Positions 6,838 to 15,272 of a DNA stretch of 64,000 nt are shown here, piece after piece. The DNA comes from Stutzerimonas degradans. Lineage in GTDB: Bacteria; Pseudomonadota; Gammaproteobacteria; Pseudomonadales; Pseudomonadaceae. The translations under genes were made by a program, and so were the position numbers. The stretch lies in NCBI RefSeq assembly GCF_024448505.1, contig NZ_JAMOHV010000013.1:1-64000 (forward strand). Reading direction: 5' to 3'. Positions within the stretch are counted from its first letter, which is position 1; the number at the start of each line of letters is the position of its first letter. The notes beneath the pieces were generated by a model, which saw only the letters and a list, made by a program, of their open reading frames with translations, was not told where the DNA came from and made no database searches.

Positions 6838-8199
6838 ATGGGCGCACAGGTGGTCTTCATCGACGACGAAGCAGCAATTCGCCAGGCCGTGCAGCAGTGG
6901 CTGGAACTGTCCGGCTTCGAGGTGCGTACCTTCGCCCGCGCGCGCGAGGCCCTGGCCGTTATCGACCGCGACTTTCCCGGCGTGCTGATCAGCGACGTGC
7001 GCATGCCGGATCTCGACGGCCTCGGCCTGCTTGAACAGCTGGTCGAACTGGACCCCGACTTGCCGGTGATCATGGTCACCGGCCACGGCGACGTGCCGAT
7101 GGCAGTGCAGGCACTGCGTCAGGGCGCCTACGACTTCATCGAGAAACCCTTCACCCCCGAGCGCCTGCTCGACAGCGTGCGCCGCGCGCAGGAGAAGCGC
7201 CGGCTGGTCTGCGAGAACCGCCAGCTACGCGAACAGTTCAACCGCCGGGGGCGCATCGAATCGCAACTGCTGGGCGTTTCCCGTGCGATGGAAAACCTGC
7301 GCCGGCAGGTGCTGGAGCTGGCCGGCACCGATGTCAACGTGCTGATCCGCGGCGACACCGGCAGCGGCAAGGAACAGGTGGCGTGCTGCCTGCACGACTT
7401 CAGCCCGCGCGCCAGCGGCCCGTTCGTCGCGCTGAACTGCGCGGCGATCCCGGAGACCATCTTCGAGAGCGAGCTGTTCGGCCACGAGAGCGGCGCCTTC
7501 ACCGGCGCGCAGGGCAAGCGCATCGGCCGCATCGAACACGCCGCCGGCGGCACGCTGTTTCTCGACGAGATCGAAAGCATGCCGCTGGCGCAGCAGGTCA
7601 AGCTGCTGCGCGTACTGCAGGAAAAGACCCTGGAGCGCCTGGGCTCCAATCGCAGCATCGAGGTCGACCTGCGGGTAATCAGCGCCGCCAAGCCGGACCT
7701 GCTGAACGAAGTGCGCGGCGGGCGTTTTCGCGAAGACCTGCTGTACCGCCTGAACGTCGCCGAACTGCATATTCCACCGCTGCGCGAACGCCGCGAGGAC
7801 ATTCCGCTGCTGTTCGAGCACTTCGCCCACCAGGCCGCCGAGCGCCACGGCCGCACAGCGCCGGCGGTGTCACCCGGTGAACTGGCACGCCTGCTCGCCC
7901 ACGACTGGCCAGGCAATGTGCGCGAACTGATCAACGCCGCCGAACGCCACGCGCTCGGCCTCAGCGCGCCGGCGCCAGCCAGCCGCGGCGGCCAGTCGCT
8001 TGCCGAACAGCTGGAAGCCTACGAGGCGCAATGCCTGCATAACGCCCTGCAGCACTGCAAAGGCAACATCGCCGAGGTCATGGCCGTGCTGCAGCTGCCG
8101 CGCCGCACGCTCAACGAAAAGATGCAGCGCCACGGTCTCAGCCGCAGCGACTACCTGCCAGCCGGTAGCGACGAGCGCAGCGGCGGAATCCCATCGTGA
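6838..8199 (+). CDS. DctD-type sigma-54-dependent response regulator
   Basis: A 453-residue NtrC-family activator and the cognate partner of the kinase just upstream. It has a receiver domain with the acidic pair D9/D10, phospho-acceptor D53 (ISDVRMPD) and K103 (IEKPF). A sigma-54 interaction AAA+ domain follows, with Walker A GDTGSGKE, the GAFTGA loop (ESGAFTGAQ) and Walker [10 protein letters not shown]. The C-terminal Fis-type helix-turn-helix is NIAEVMAVLQLPRRTLNEKM. The ATG at 6838 follows a GAGGAGCGG ribosome site. It activates RpoN promoters of transport or catabolic genes located elsewhere. The DctD subfamily is clear; the exact regulon cannot be read from the window. Confidence 0.9.
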   Translation: MGAQVVFIDDEAAIRQAVQQWLELSGFEVRTFARAREALAVIDRDFPGVLISDVRMPDLDGLGLLEQLVELDPDLPVIMVTGHGDVPMAVQALRQGAYDFIEKPFTPERLLDSVRRAQEKRRLVCENRQLREQFNRRGRIESQLLGVSRAMENLRRQVLELAGTDVNVLIRGDTGSGKEQVACCLHDFSPRASGPFVALNCAAIPETIFESELFGHESGAFTGAQGKRIGRIEHAAGGTLFLDEIESMPLAQQVKLLRVLQEKTLERLGSNRSIEVDLRVISAAKPDLLNEVRGGRFREDLLYRLNVAELHIPPLRERREDIPLLFEHFAHQAAERHGRTAPAVSPGELARLLAHDWPGNVRELINAAERHALGLSAPAPASRGGQSLAEQLEAYEAQCLHNALQHCKGNIAEVMAVLQLPRRTLNEKMQRHGLSRSDYLPAGSDERSGGIPS

Positions 8200-8247
8200 C
8201 CGTGCGGTCATAGCCTCGCTCATCCAACCGATTTTCCGAGAACGCAC

Positions 8248-9150
8248 ATGCCCATCGACATCCAACGCATCGACATGGATCAACTCGTCTGCTGGCGCAT
8301 CCGCCGTGGCGACGCCGAGCTGCTGGTCGCCGAACAGGGCGCGCAGGTGCTCAACTATCGCCAGGGCGACGCGGCGCCGCTGATCTGGCTCAGCGAACAG
8401 GCGCAGTTCAAGCAGGGCCAGTCGGTGCGCGGCGGCGTGCCGATCTGCTGGCCGTGGTTCGGCGATCTGGCGCGCAATCCGCCAGCGGTGCAGGCGGCTT
8501 ACCACAGCGAGCAGCCCGCGCCCTTCCACGGGCTGGTACGCGCCCTGCCGTGGCAACTGGCCGAGCAACGTTGCGAGGGTGATGTCGTGCTGCTCGAGTT
8601 CCGCTGCGCGCAGGCGCAGGCGCAGCTGCCTGGCTGGCCCCACGCCGTCGAGCTGACCCTGCAGATTCGCCTTGCCGATCGGTTGCGGCTGACGCTAACC
8701 AGCCATAACCGCGGCGACCGGCCGGTTGCCATCAGCCAGGCGCTACACAGCTACTTCGCCGTCAGCGACATCCGTCAGGTAGAGGTCGAAGGCCTCGACG
8801 GTCGCCCCTATGTGGAAACCCTGGCGGACTGGGAAACGCGCCGGCAGCAGGGCAACCTGCGTTTTTCCGGGGAAACCGACCGCATCTACCTCGACCTGCC
8901 GGCGAGCCTCAGCGTGATCGACCACGGCTGGAACCGTCGCATTCTGCTCACCAGCAGCGGTTCTTCATCGGCGGTGCTGTGGAATCCGTGGATCGACAAG
9001 GCGCAGCGTCTGTCGAGCTTCGCCAACGACGCCTGGCAACGCATGCTGTGCATCGAAACGGCGAATGTTCTCGGCGATGCGTTCGAACTGCAGCCTGGCG
9101 AACAGCATGCGATGTCGGTGGAAATTCATTCGCAGAACGACGCGCTATAA
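8248..9150 (+). CDS. D-hexose-6-phosphate mutarotase (YeaD family)
   Basis: A 300-residue member of the aldose-1-epimerase superfamily, YeaD/glucose-6-phosphate 1-epimerase branch. It interconverts alpha and beta anomers of hexose 6-phosphates in the cytoplasm. The family markers are SVRGGVPICWPWFG near residues 53-66, FHGLVRALPW near residue 90, the histidine of QALHSYF around residue 163 and the C-terminal glutamate segment CIETANVLGDAFELQPGE. It stands alone, 48 bases after the response regulator, and nothing ties it functionally to the two-component pair. It is the last gene before the T6SS control region. Confidence 0.88.
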   Translation: MPIDIQRIDMDQLVCWRIRRGDAELLVAEQGAQVLNYRQGDAAPLIWLSEQAQFKQGQSVRGGVPICWPWFGDLARNPPAVQAAYHSEQPAPFHGLVRALPWQLAEQRCEGDVVLLEFRCAQAQAQLPGWPHAVELTLQIRLADRLRLTLTSHNRGDRPVAISQALHSYFAVSDIRQVEVEGLDGRPYVETLADWETRRQQGNLRFSGETDRIYLDLPASLSVIDHGWNRRILLTSSGSSSAVLWNPWIDKAQRLSSFANDAWQRMLCIETANVLGDAFELQPGEQHAMSVEIHSQNDAL

Positions 9151-9508
9151 CAAACTTCGCCGGCATTCCGTGACGCAGTGGCCGTTTGCCTGTAAGCCAT
9201 CGGCCATATATAACGGGCATATCTCGCACATTGAAAGTTGCCTCACGACAATCAATCTGAACCTGCTTTCCAATTAGTTCCGCTGCGCCCCGATTAATCT
9301 TTTCCAATGTTAGTCGGGTCACACTTCTCGCCTTGAATGCCCCCTCCCATCCGCCTAGGATGCCCACCCCATGAGGCCGCTGCGCAACTAATTGCGCAAC
9401 GAAAAGTGCGCAAGAAGTTGCGCAGCCTACTCGCGGAGTGTTCCTGAACATATATAAAGGTGCACTTCATAAGTTCACGGATAGAACTTGAGCGTCACGG
9501 AAGACCCC
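9151..9508. promoter_or_regulatory. T6SS upstream control region
   Basis: A 358-base gap, more AT-rich than its surroundings, between the mutarotase and tssA. It holds a symmetrical cluster of TGCGCA sites (9379-9426, listed separately) and a run of A/T (CATATATAAA) about 50 bases before tssA. I looked for a clean -24/-12 (GG-N10-GC) sigma-54 promoter because the cluster encodes its own sigma-54 activator, and did not find one. No gene is seen here. Confidence 0.55.
9379..9426. promoter_or_regulatory. 48-base dyad with four TGCGCA sites upstream of tssA
   Basis: TGCGCA occurs at 9381, 9393, 9407 and 9419, spaced 12, 14 and 12 bases. The outer arms GCTGCGCAACT (9379-9389) and AGTTGCGCAGC (9416-9426) are perfect inverted complements around a centre near 9402/9403. 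Such regular symmetry upstream of an operon suggests a multimeric activator or repressor site, for instance the upstream activating sequence of the sigma-54 activator encoded at 20890-22407. The repeats are seen; the protein that binds is inferred. Confidence 0.55.
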
Positions 9509-11068
9509 ATGCATGCCAGCGCACTCAGCCAGCATTATCTGGAACTCGCCAGAAAGCCGGTCAATGACAGCAATTTCGCCGGTGACGATATTCGTTACAG
9601 CAGCGAGTTCGAGTCATTGGAAGCCGAGCTGGCCAAGGCCGGCGCGCTGCACCAGACCACCGGCATCGACTGGCAAAAGGTCCGCGAAGGCAGCGAGCTG
9701 CTGCTCACCTCGCTGTCCAAAGACCTGCGCGCCGCCGCCTGGCTGACCTGGAGCCTGTTCCAGCGCGAATCCTTCGCCGGCCTGCAGGCCGGCCTCAACC
9801 TGCTGCAATACCTGTGCAGCAATCACTGGGATGAGCTGCATCCACGCAAGCCACGCACGCGTGCCGCCGCGATCAACTGGTTGCTGCCGCGCCTGGAGCA
9901 GACCTTTTCCGAAGACGTGCCGGTCGGCGAACAGCTGCCACTGTTCCGCAGCCTGGCCGAGCAACTGCACGCACTGGAACAGTGTCTGTCCGGCCATCTG
10001 GGCGAAGACGCGCCGCTGCTGCTGCCGCTGTGCCGCCAGCTCGACGGCATGGTCAAGCGCGCCAGCTCGGGGCAACCGCAGCCCGGAACGGTCGGCGCAG
10101 CCATCGCCCAGGTGAAGCAGGTCGCCAGCCAGGTCTTCGCCCCCGGCTCGCCGATTGAGAATGACAAGGAAGCGCTGAAGGCCGTGCGGAACCTGCAGGA
10201 GCAGGCGCGCCCGTTGACCGCCTGGTGGCTCAAGCAGCGCACCAGCGATCTGCGCCCGCTGCGCCTGTCACGCACCCTTCTGTGGCTGAGCATCGACAGC
10301 CTGCCGGAGCACAACAGCGAGCAGATCACCGCTTTGCGTGGGATACCCGCCGACAAACTGGCCAACTACCGCGAACGCTTCAACCAGGGGCAGTACGCCG
10401 ACCTGCTGGTGGACCTGGAGAACAGCACAGCGCGTGCGCCGTTCTGGCTGGACGGCCAGCGCCTGGCCTGGGAATGCCTGCAGGAGCTGGCGGCCGAACA
10501 GGCCATGCGCGAGGTGGAGATTCAGCTCGCGCTGTTCCTGCAGCGCCTGCCGCGCCTGGAGGAGCTGCGCTTTCACGACGGCACCCCGTTCGCCGACGCC
10601 GAAACCCGCGCCTGGATCAGCGGCCAGGTCCTGCCCCATGTGCAGCCTGCCGCCGCGAGACAGGAAGAGCCGCCTGCCGTGGGCAGCGTGCAGCCAAGCT
10701 GGGAGCTGGCGTTGCAGGAAGCGCTGCCGCTGTTGCGCAAGGAAGGCCTCAAGCCCGCCGTACAGCAGCTCAAGCAGGGCCTGACGCGCGCCCGTGGCGG
10801 CCGCGAGCGCTTCTTCTGGCAGCTGAGTCTCGCCCGCCTGTGCTACCAGGCCAAGAAATACGAGCTGGCCAAAACCCAGCTCGAAGCACTCGACCAGCAG
10901 CTCGAAGCCAGTGGCCTGGGCAGCTGGGAACCCGATCTCGCCCTCGAGGTACTGCGCCTGCTGCACAGCTGTTGCGAGCTGCTGCCGCAGAACCACGCCG
11001 TGCGTGAAAGCAAGGATGAGATTTACCGCAGGCTGTGCCACCTCGATCTCGAAGTGGTGCTGGATTAA
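9509..11068 (+). CDS. tssA: type VI secretion protein TssA (ImpA N-terminal, long form)
   Basis: A 519-residue cytoplasmic cap protein that organises baseplate and sheath/tube assembly. The ATG at 9509 has GGAAG five bases upstream; a TTG 21 bases earlier lacks a site. The N-terminal ImpA domain spans roughly residues 15-130 (AAWLTWSLFQRESFAGLQ, YLCSNHWDELHPRKPRTRAA). A long C-terminal helical part ends with the VasJ-type repeat-like region (RFFWQLSLARLCYQAKKYELA). It is the first gene of the T6SS operon, corresponding to hsiA2 in P. aeruginosa HSI-II, and lies 16 bases before tssB. Confidence 0.92.
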   Translation: MHASALSQHYLELARKPVNDSNFAGDDIRYSSEFESLEAELAKAGALHQTTGIDWQKVREGSELLLTSLSKDLRAAAWLTWSLFQRESFAGLQAGLNLLQYLCSNHWDELHPRKPRTRAAAINWLLPRLEQTFSEDVPVGEQLPLFRSLAEQLHALEQCLSGHLGEDAPLLLPLCRQLDGMVKRASSGQPQPGTVGAAIAQVKQVASQVFAPGSPIENDKEALKAVRNLQEQARPLTAWWLKQRTSDLRPLRLSRTLLWLSIDSLPEHNSEQITALRGIPADKLANYRERFNQGQYADLLVDLENSTARAPFWLDGQRLAWECLQELAAEQAMREVEIQLALFLQRLPRLEELRFHDGTPFADAETRAWISGQVLPHVQPAAARQEEPPAVGSVQPSWELALQEALPLLRKEGLKPAVQQLKQGLTRARGGRERFFWQLSLARLCYQAKKYELAKTQLEALDQQLEASGLGSWEPDLALEVLRLLHSCCELLPQNHAVRESKDEIYRRLCHLDLEVVLD

Positions 11069-11084
11069 CGCAAAGGAGAACACC

Positions 11085-11591
11085 ATGGCCAAAGAAGGCT
11101 CGGTTGCACCCAAGGAACGCATCAACGTCACGTTCAAGCCGGCCACCGGCAACGCTCAGGAAGAGGTCGAGCTGCCCCTCAAGCTGATGGTGCTGGGCGA
11201 TTTCACCCAGCGCGCCGACGACCGCAAGATCGAGGACCGCAAGCCCATCGCCATCGAGAAGAACAGCTTCGACGAGGTCCTGGCCAAGCAGGAGCTGAAC
11301 CTGACCTTCGGCGTGCCGAACCGTCTGCAGGACGAGCAGACGGACGACGAGCTGGCCGTGCAGCTGCGCATCAATTCGATGAAGGACTTCAACCCGGCCA
11401 ATCTGGTCGAGCAGGTTCCTGAGCTGAAGAAGCTGATGGAACTGCGCGATGCCCTGGTCGCCCTGAAGGGCCCGCTGGGCAATGCTCCGGCCTTCCGCAA
11501 GGCCATCGAAAGCGTACTCGCCGACGACGATTCGCGTGACCGCGTACTCGGCGAGCTGGGCCTGGCGGCCAAAGAGAAGCTGGACGCCTGA
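11085..11591 (+). CDS. tssB: T6SS contractile sheath small subunit TssB
   Basis: A 168-residue protein (VipA/HsiB). It pairs with TssC to build the contractile sheath around the Hcp tube in the cytoplasm. The ATG at 11085 follows AAAGGAG. The sequence shows the family's opening (KERINVTFKPATG), the segment LPLKLMVLGDFTQR, and FGVPNRL leading to the conserved SMKDFNPANLVEQVPEL. The length is normal. It lies between tssA and tssC in one operon. Confidence 0.96.
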   Translation: MAKEGSVAPKERINVTFKPATGNAQEEVELPLKLMVLGDFTQRADDRKIEDRKPIAIEKNSFDEVLAKQELNLTFGVPNRLQDEQTDDELAVQLRINSMKDFNPANLVEQVPELKKLMELRDALVALKGPLGNAPAFRKAIESVLADDDSRDRVLGELGLAAKEKLDA

Positions 11592-11617
11592 TATCACCGA
11601 CAAGGAAGCACATCTAC

Positions 11618-13096
11618 ATGACCACTAGCGCAGCCGCCGTCGAGCACGGCAACCACCTCGTCGAAGGCGGCATCCTCGACCGCATCATCGCCGAAACCCG
11701 CCTGACCCCGGACGACGAGGCCTACGACATCGCCAAGCGCGGCGTCTCGGCCTTTATCGAAGAACTGCTCAAGCCGCAGAACGAAAACGAGCCGGTGAAG
11801 AAGGCGATGGTCGACCGCATGATCGCGGAGATCGACGCCAAGCTCAGCCGGCAGATGGACGAGATCCTCCACCACCCACAGTTCCAGGCGCTGGAATCCT
11901 CCTGGCGCGGCCTGAAGCTGCTGGTGGATCGCACCAACTTCCGCGAGAACATCAAGCTCGAGCTGCTCAACGCCTCCAAGCAGGACCTGCTGGATGACTT
12001 CGAGGACAGCCCGGAGATCGTTCAGTCCGGTCTGTACAAACACATCTACACCGCCGAGTACGGCCAGTTCGGCGGCCAGCCGGTCGGTGCGCTGATCGCC
12101 AACTACTTCTTCGACCCCAGCGCGCCCGACGTGAAGACCATGCAGTACGTCGCCAGCGTCGCGAGCATGGCCCACGCGCCGTTCATCGCCGCTGCCGGTC
12201 CGAAATTCTTCGGCCTGGAAAGCTTCACCGGCCTGCCGGACCTGAAGGACCTCAAGGATCACTTCGAGGGCCCGCAGTTCACCAAGTGGCAGAGCTTCCG
12301 CGAACAGGAAGATGCCCGCTACGTCGGTCTGACCGTGCCGCGCTTCCTGCTGCGCAATCCCTACGACCCAGAAGACAACCCGGTGAAGAGCTTCGTCTAC
12401 AAGGAAAACGTTGCCGGCAGCCACGAGCACTACCTATGGGGCAACACTGCCTACACCTTCGCCAGCCGCCTGACCGACAGCTTCGCCAAGTTCCGCTGGT
12501 GCCCGAACATCATCGGCCCGCAGAGCGGCGGCGCAGTGGAAGACCTGCCGCTGCACCACTTCGAGAGCATGGGCGAGATCGAGACCAAGATCCCGACCGA
12601 GGTCCTGGTTTCCGATCGCCGCGAGTACGAGCTGGCCGAGGAAGGCTTCATCGCCCTTACCATGCGCAAGGGCAGCGATAACGCCGCGTTCTTCTCCGCC
12701 AACTCGGCGCAAAAGCCGAAGTTCTTCGGCAACAGCGAGGAAGGCAAGACCGCCGAGCTGAACTACAAGCTCGGCACCCAGCTGCCCTACCTGTTCATCG
12801 TCAACCGCCTGGCGCACTACCTGAAGGTGCTGCAGCGCGAGCAGATCGGTGCCTGGAAGGAGCGCACCGACCTTGAGCTGGAATTGAACAAGTGGATTCG
12901 CCAGTTCGTCGCCGATCAGGAGAATCCAAGCTCCGAAGTACGCAGCCGTCGTCCGCTGCGCGCCGCCCAGGTCAACGTCAGCGACGTCGAGGGCGAACCG
13001 GGCTGGTACCGCGTCAGCCTCAGCGTGCGTCCGCACTTCAAATACATGGGCGCGGATTTCACCCTGTCGCTGGTCGGCAAGCTGGACAAGGAATAA
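11618..13096 (+). CDS. tssC: T6SS contractile sheath large subunit TssC
   Basis: A 492-residue protein (VipB/HsiC), the outer sheath subunit recycled by the ClpV ATPase after contraction. Recognisable blocks are LEGGIL-like LVEGGILDRIIAETR, the QALESSWRGLKLL segment around residues 90-102, KHIYTAEYGQFGGQPVG, and the C-terminal LRAAQVNVSDVEGEPGWYRV with FKYMGADFTLSLVGKLD. Length and order are standard. It begins 26 bases after tssB and is followed within five bases by tssE. Confidence 0.97.
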   Translation: MTTSAAAVEHGNHLVEGGILDRIIAETRLTPDDEAYDIAKRGVSAFIEELLKPQNENEPVKKAMVDRMIAEIDAKLSRQMDEILHHPQFQALESSWRGLKLLVDRTNFRENIKLELLNASKQDLLDDFEDSPEIVQSGLYKHIYTAEYGQFGGQPVGALIANYFFDPSAPDVKTMQYVASVASMAHAPFIAAAGPKFFGLESFTGLPDLKDLKDHFEGPQFTKWQSFREQEDARYVGLTVPRFLLRNPYDPEDNPVKSFVYKENVAGSHEHYLWGNTAYTFASRLTDSFAKFRWCPNIIGPQSGGAVEDLPLHHFESMGEIETKIPTEVLVSDRREYELAEEGFIALTMRKGSDNAAFFSANSAQKPKFFGNSEEGKTAELNYKLGTQLPYLFIVNRLAHYLKVLQREQIGAWKERTDLELELNKWIRQFVADQENPSSEVRSRRPLRAAQVNVSDVEGEPGWYRVSLSVRPHFKYMGADFTLSLVGKLDKE

Positions 13097-13100
13097 GCAC

Positions 13101-13508
13101 TTGAACGGATACGGCAGCCTCTTCGAACGCCTCGGCGGCGACGCCGCGCGGCGTTCCGGCTGGAGCCGCGAAGTCGCGGCGATGGCCTCGGTGGCTGCCC
13201 ATCTGGCCAAGATGCTCAGCACCCGAGCGGGCAGCGTGCAGACGCTGCCCGACTACGGGTTGCCCGATCTCAACGATATGCGCCTGTCGCTGCACGACTC
13301 GCTGCAGCAGGCGCGTATCGCCATCGAACGTTTCATCGAAGCGTACGAACCCAGGCTGACCCAGGTGCGCGTGCTGTCGCTGCCGCGAACCCATGACCCA
13401 CTGACGCTCGCCTTCACCATCGAAGGCCTGCTGGAAGTGGATGGCCTCAAGCGCCAGGTCAGCTTTTCCGCCAGCCTGGATGGCAGCGGACAGGTCAAGG
13501 TCCAGTAA
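13101..13508 (+). CDS. tssE: T6SS baseplate subunit TssE (gp25-like)
   Basis: A 135-residue protein homologous to phage T4 gp25, the wedge component that starts sheath polymerisation. The start is a TTG at 13101, four bases after the tssC stop, and GGAATAA supplies a weak ribosome site. The protein has the family opening SLFERLGGD, the segment LLSTR-like MLSTRAGSVQTLPDYGLPDLND and AIERFIEAYEPRLTQVRV. It corresponds to hsiF2 of HSI-II. In P. aeruginosa HSI-II tssF follows directly, whereas here a lower-GC cassette of PAAR and unknown genes is inserted. Confidence 0.93.
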   Translation: MNGYGSLFERLGGDAARRSGWSREVAAMASVAAHLAKMLSTRAGSVQTLPDYGLPDLNDMRLSLHDSLQQARIAIERFIEAYEPRLTQVRVLSLPRTHDPLTLAFTIEGLLEVDGLKRQVSFSASLDGSGQVKVQ

Positions 13509-13519
13509 GGAGACAACGG

Positions 13520-14029
13520 ATGTCCGGCAAACCCGCAGCCCGCCTCGGCGACCCTACCGCCTGCCCGCAGACGGGCCACGGCACCAACCCCATCGCCGCC
13601 GGCTCGCCCGACGTGCTGTTCGACGGCCTGCCGGCCGCACGCATGGGCGACGCTTCCGCCTGTGGCGGCGCAATGGCTAGCGCCGTGATCCCCAACGTAC
13701 TGATCGATGGCAAGCCGGCGGCGGTGGTGGGCAGTGTGGGGAGTCACGGTAACGTGGTGGTGAGTGGGTCGGGGACGGTGATTATTGGTACTAGTGGGAG
13801 TGGGGCGGCATTTAAAGCACCGTCTCCACTCACGATCAGTGGGACTTTTGATCGCGCGTTTATGCTGACCACTGCGGAAGGTAAACCCGTTGAAGGACTT
13901 GGCTATCGACTGGTTTCGGCCAGCGGTCTCTCTCGCTTAGGCAGCACTTCAAGCGCTGGTGATACAGGCAATTTCTCGACTGGCGCCCAGCAGGAGCCGA
14001 TCACGCTGTATATCTCGGGGGCCGAGTGA
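13520..14029 (+). CDS. PAAR-repeat spike-tip protein with TTR-like C-terminal extension
   Basis: A 169-residue protein with a strong AAGGAG ribosome site. Residues 1-95 form a PAAR domain (AARLGDPTACPQTGHG, AARMGDASACGG, GSHGNVV) that caps the VgrG spike, with the cysteine and histidines that bind metal. After a glycine/serine linker, residues 100-169 (FDRAFMLTTAEGKPVEGLGYRLVSASG) resemble the transthyretin-like adaptor extensions on PAAR and VgrG proteins that dock effectors. GC content drops sharply partway through the gene, at about 13740. The two downstream genes overlap in series, so they are probably its cargo and immunity. Confidence 0.85.
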   Translation: MSGKPAARLGDPTACPQTGHGTNPIAAGSPDVLFDGLPAARMGDASACGGAMASAVIPNVLIDGKPAAVVGSVGSHGNVVVSGSGTVIIGTSGSGAAFKAPSPLTISGTFDRAFMLTTAEGKPVEGLGYRLVSASGLSRLGSTSSAGDTGNFSTGAQQEPITLYISGAE

Positions 14030-14877
14030 TGGAAACCATCATTACTTTGGATGGAGTCAGCCATACCTTTGAGACAACAGATGGTAAAACCGAGCTGAAA
14101 CTGCAGTCCGAGAGCACTCCGAGCAAAGACCAGAAACCGAAACAGATTCAGGTTCCGACCATATGGCTGATCACCCGCAGAAGCGGATTTCCTCTCTTCG
14201 CCGTGCGTCCGAAACAAGGCGAAACGCCATTTCGCATCATCAATGCTGAAAAACTCTACGCAGAGAAAATCCAGTGGTTTGAGCCGTTGGCAGATCATTA
14301 TCGAGAGCTGATCTGGCAACACCCTGAATCGTCCACTCCAGGCTCTGAGGCCTATACCGCATACAAGCACTTCACTTGGCAGCAGATCATCGACTTCTCC
14401 GTCGTAGATCGCTGGTCGATCAGCTTTTCCAAGGGACTTCCCGGGGACTGGAAAGCCAACTCCGATGGCGGGGCCGGCTTTCTGATGGTCATGGTCGATA
14501 AACTTCCGTTCTGGACCGATGCCGTCGGACAGATTCCCTTCGCGGTCGACACCTTCAGAAAATATCTCGAAGAGCTACGCGTTAGTCCTGAGGCCATCCG
14601 CAAGACCGTGCGTACCGGCATGGAGTATGGAGACGGAAATCCGCTCGCTCCCAATAGCGATCCAACCAATGAATACGACAACTACATGGTGCTGCGTGGA
14701 TCGCTCTGGGCGTCGGAAAACTTCCAACTAATCGTCACGAAGGAGTTGCTCCAAACACGTGACGTAGTTCGTACCGTCGAGCGGACAAGAACAGTCCACC
14801 AACCGGTCTCCTCACGCTATCTCCAGCAACCCATCTCCACCGAATCACTCGCAATCTACGGAGAGTGGAAGAAATGA
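14029..14877 (+). CDS. unknown protein, candidate PAAR-delivered T6SS effector
   Basis: A 282-residue protein that I do not recognise. It starts at an ATG overlapping the PAAR stop (TGATG) and ends in an ATGA overlap with a small four-helix membrane protein. There is no signal peptide, transmembrane segment, GxSxG lipase motif or obvious nuclease motif. It is rich in tryptophan and aromatics (FTWQQIIDFSVVDRWSISF, LPFWTDAVGQIPFAVDTFRKY) and ends with a basic, flexible tail (VRTVERTRTVHQPVSSRY). GC content is far below that of the T6SS genes. Gene order PAAR-X-membrane protein, translational coupling and foreign composition suggest an effector with a membrane immunity partner. An adaptor or chaperone is the alternative. 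Confidence 0.6.
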   Translation: METIITLDGVSHTFETTDGKTELKLQSESTPSKDQKPKQIQVPTIWLITRRSGFPLFAVRPKQGETPFRIINAEKLYAEKIQWFEPLADHYRELIWQHPESSTPGSEAYTAYKHFTWQQIIDFSVVDRWSISFSKGLPGDWKANSDGGAGFLMVMVDKLPFWTDAVGQIPFAVDTFRKYLEELRVSPEAIRKTVRTGMEYGDGNPLAPNSDPTNEYDNYMVLRGSLWASENFQLIVTKELLQTRDVVRTVERTRTVHQPVSSRYLQQPISTESLAIYGEWKK

Positions 14878-15242
14878 ATCGACAAAAACTCACTGCCCTG
14901 ACGTGTCACGCCCTGGCATGCTTGCTGTTCCCAATAGCCACCACACTGGGCTTTCAAGCTTTTACGGCCATCTTCGGTGCCACGCAGTCCAGAGGTGTCG
15001 CGATAGGTCTGGCGGTCCAGCTTATTTTCGCTGCCTTCGTTATGACCAATGCACTAATCGCCATAACCAAAAACCTGAAGGCAAAGATTGTTCTGGTCAG
15101 TGCATTGGTACTGGCAAACCTGCTGTATCTGCTTCCGCAACATCCTCTACGTGCACTGTTCTTCGCTGGGCTGTCTGGCGGGTTATCGCTTCTGGCTATC
15201 TATGCCGCCATGCACTATGGCTCTAAAGCCAAAAGCGCTTGA
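14874..15242 (+). CDS. four-helix membrane protein, candidate immunity protein
   Basis: A 122-residue very hydrophobic protein started at the ATG that overlaps the preceding stop (ATGA). Four membrane helices are visible at about residues 8-30, 41-64, 71-88 and 93-116, with a short basic tail (GSKAKSA). There are no catalytic motifs. Small polytopic proteins directly behind PAAR/effector genes commonly protect the inner membrane of the producer. If that holds, the upstream protein would act on the membrane or from the periplasm. The assignment rests on position and topology only. Confidence 0.6.
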   Translation: MNRQKLTALTCHALACLLFPIATTLGFQAFTAIFGATQSRGVAIGLAVQLIFAAFVMTNALIAITKNLKAKIVLVSALVLANLLYLLPQHPLRALFFAGLSGGLSLLAIYAAMHYGSKAKSA

Positions 15243-15272
15243 GATATAGCGACTACCAGCAAGGGACTGCTA

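Noticed and set aside
9151..9508. Sigma-54 promoter before tssA
   Set aside because: Segments with GC and TTGC were examined but the -24/-12 spacing is wrong in each; no promoter call is made.
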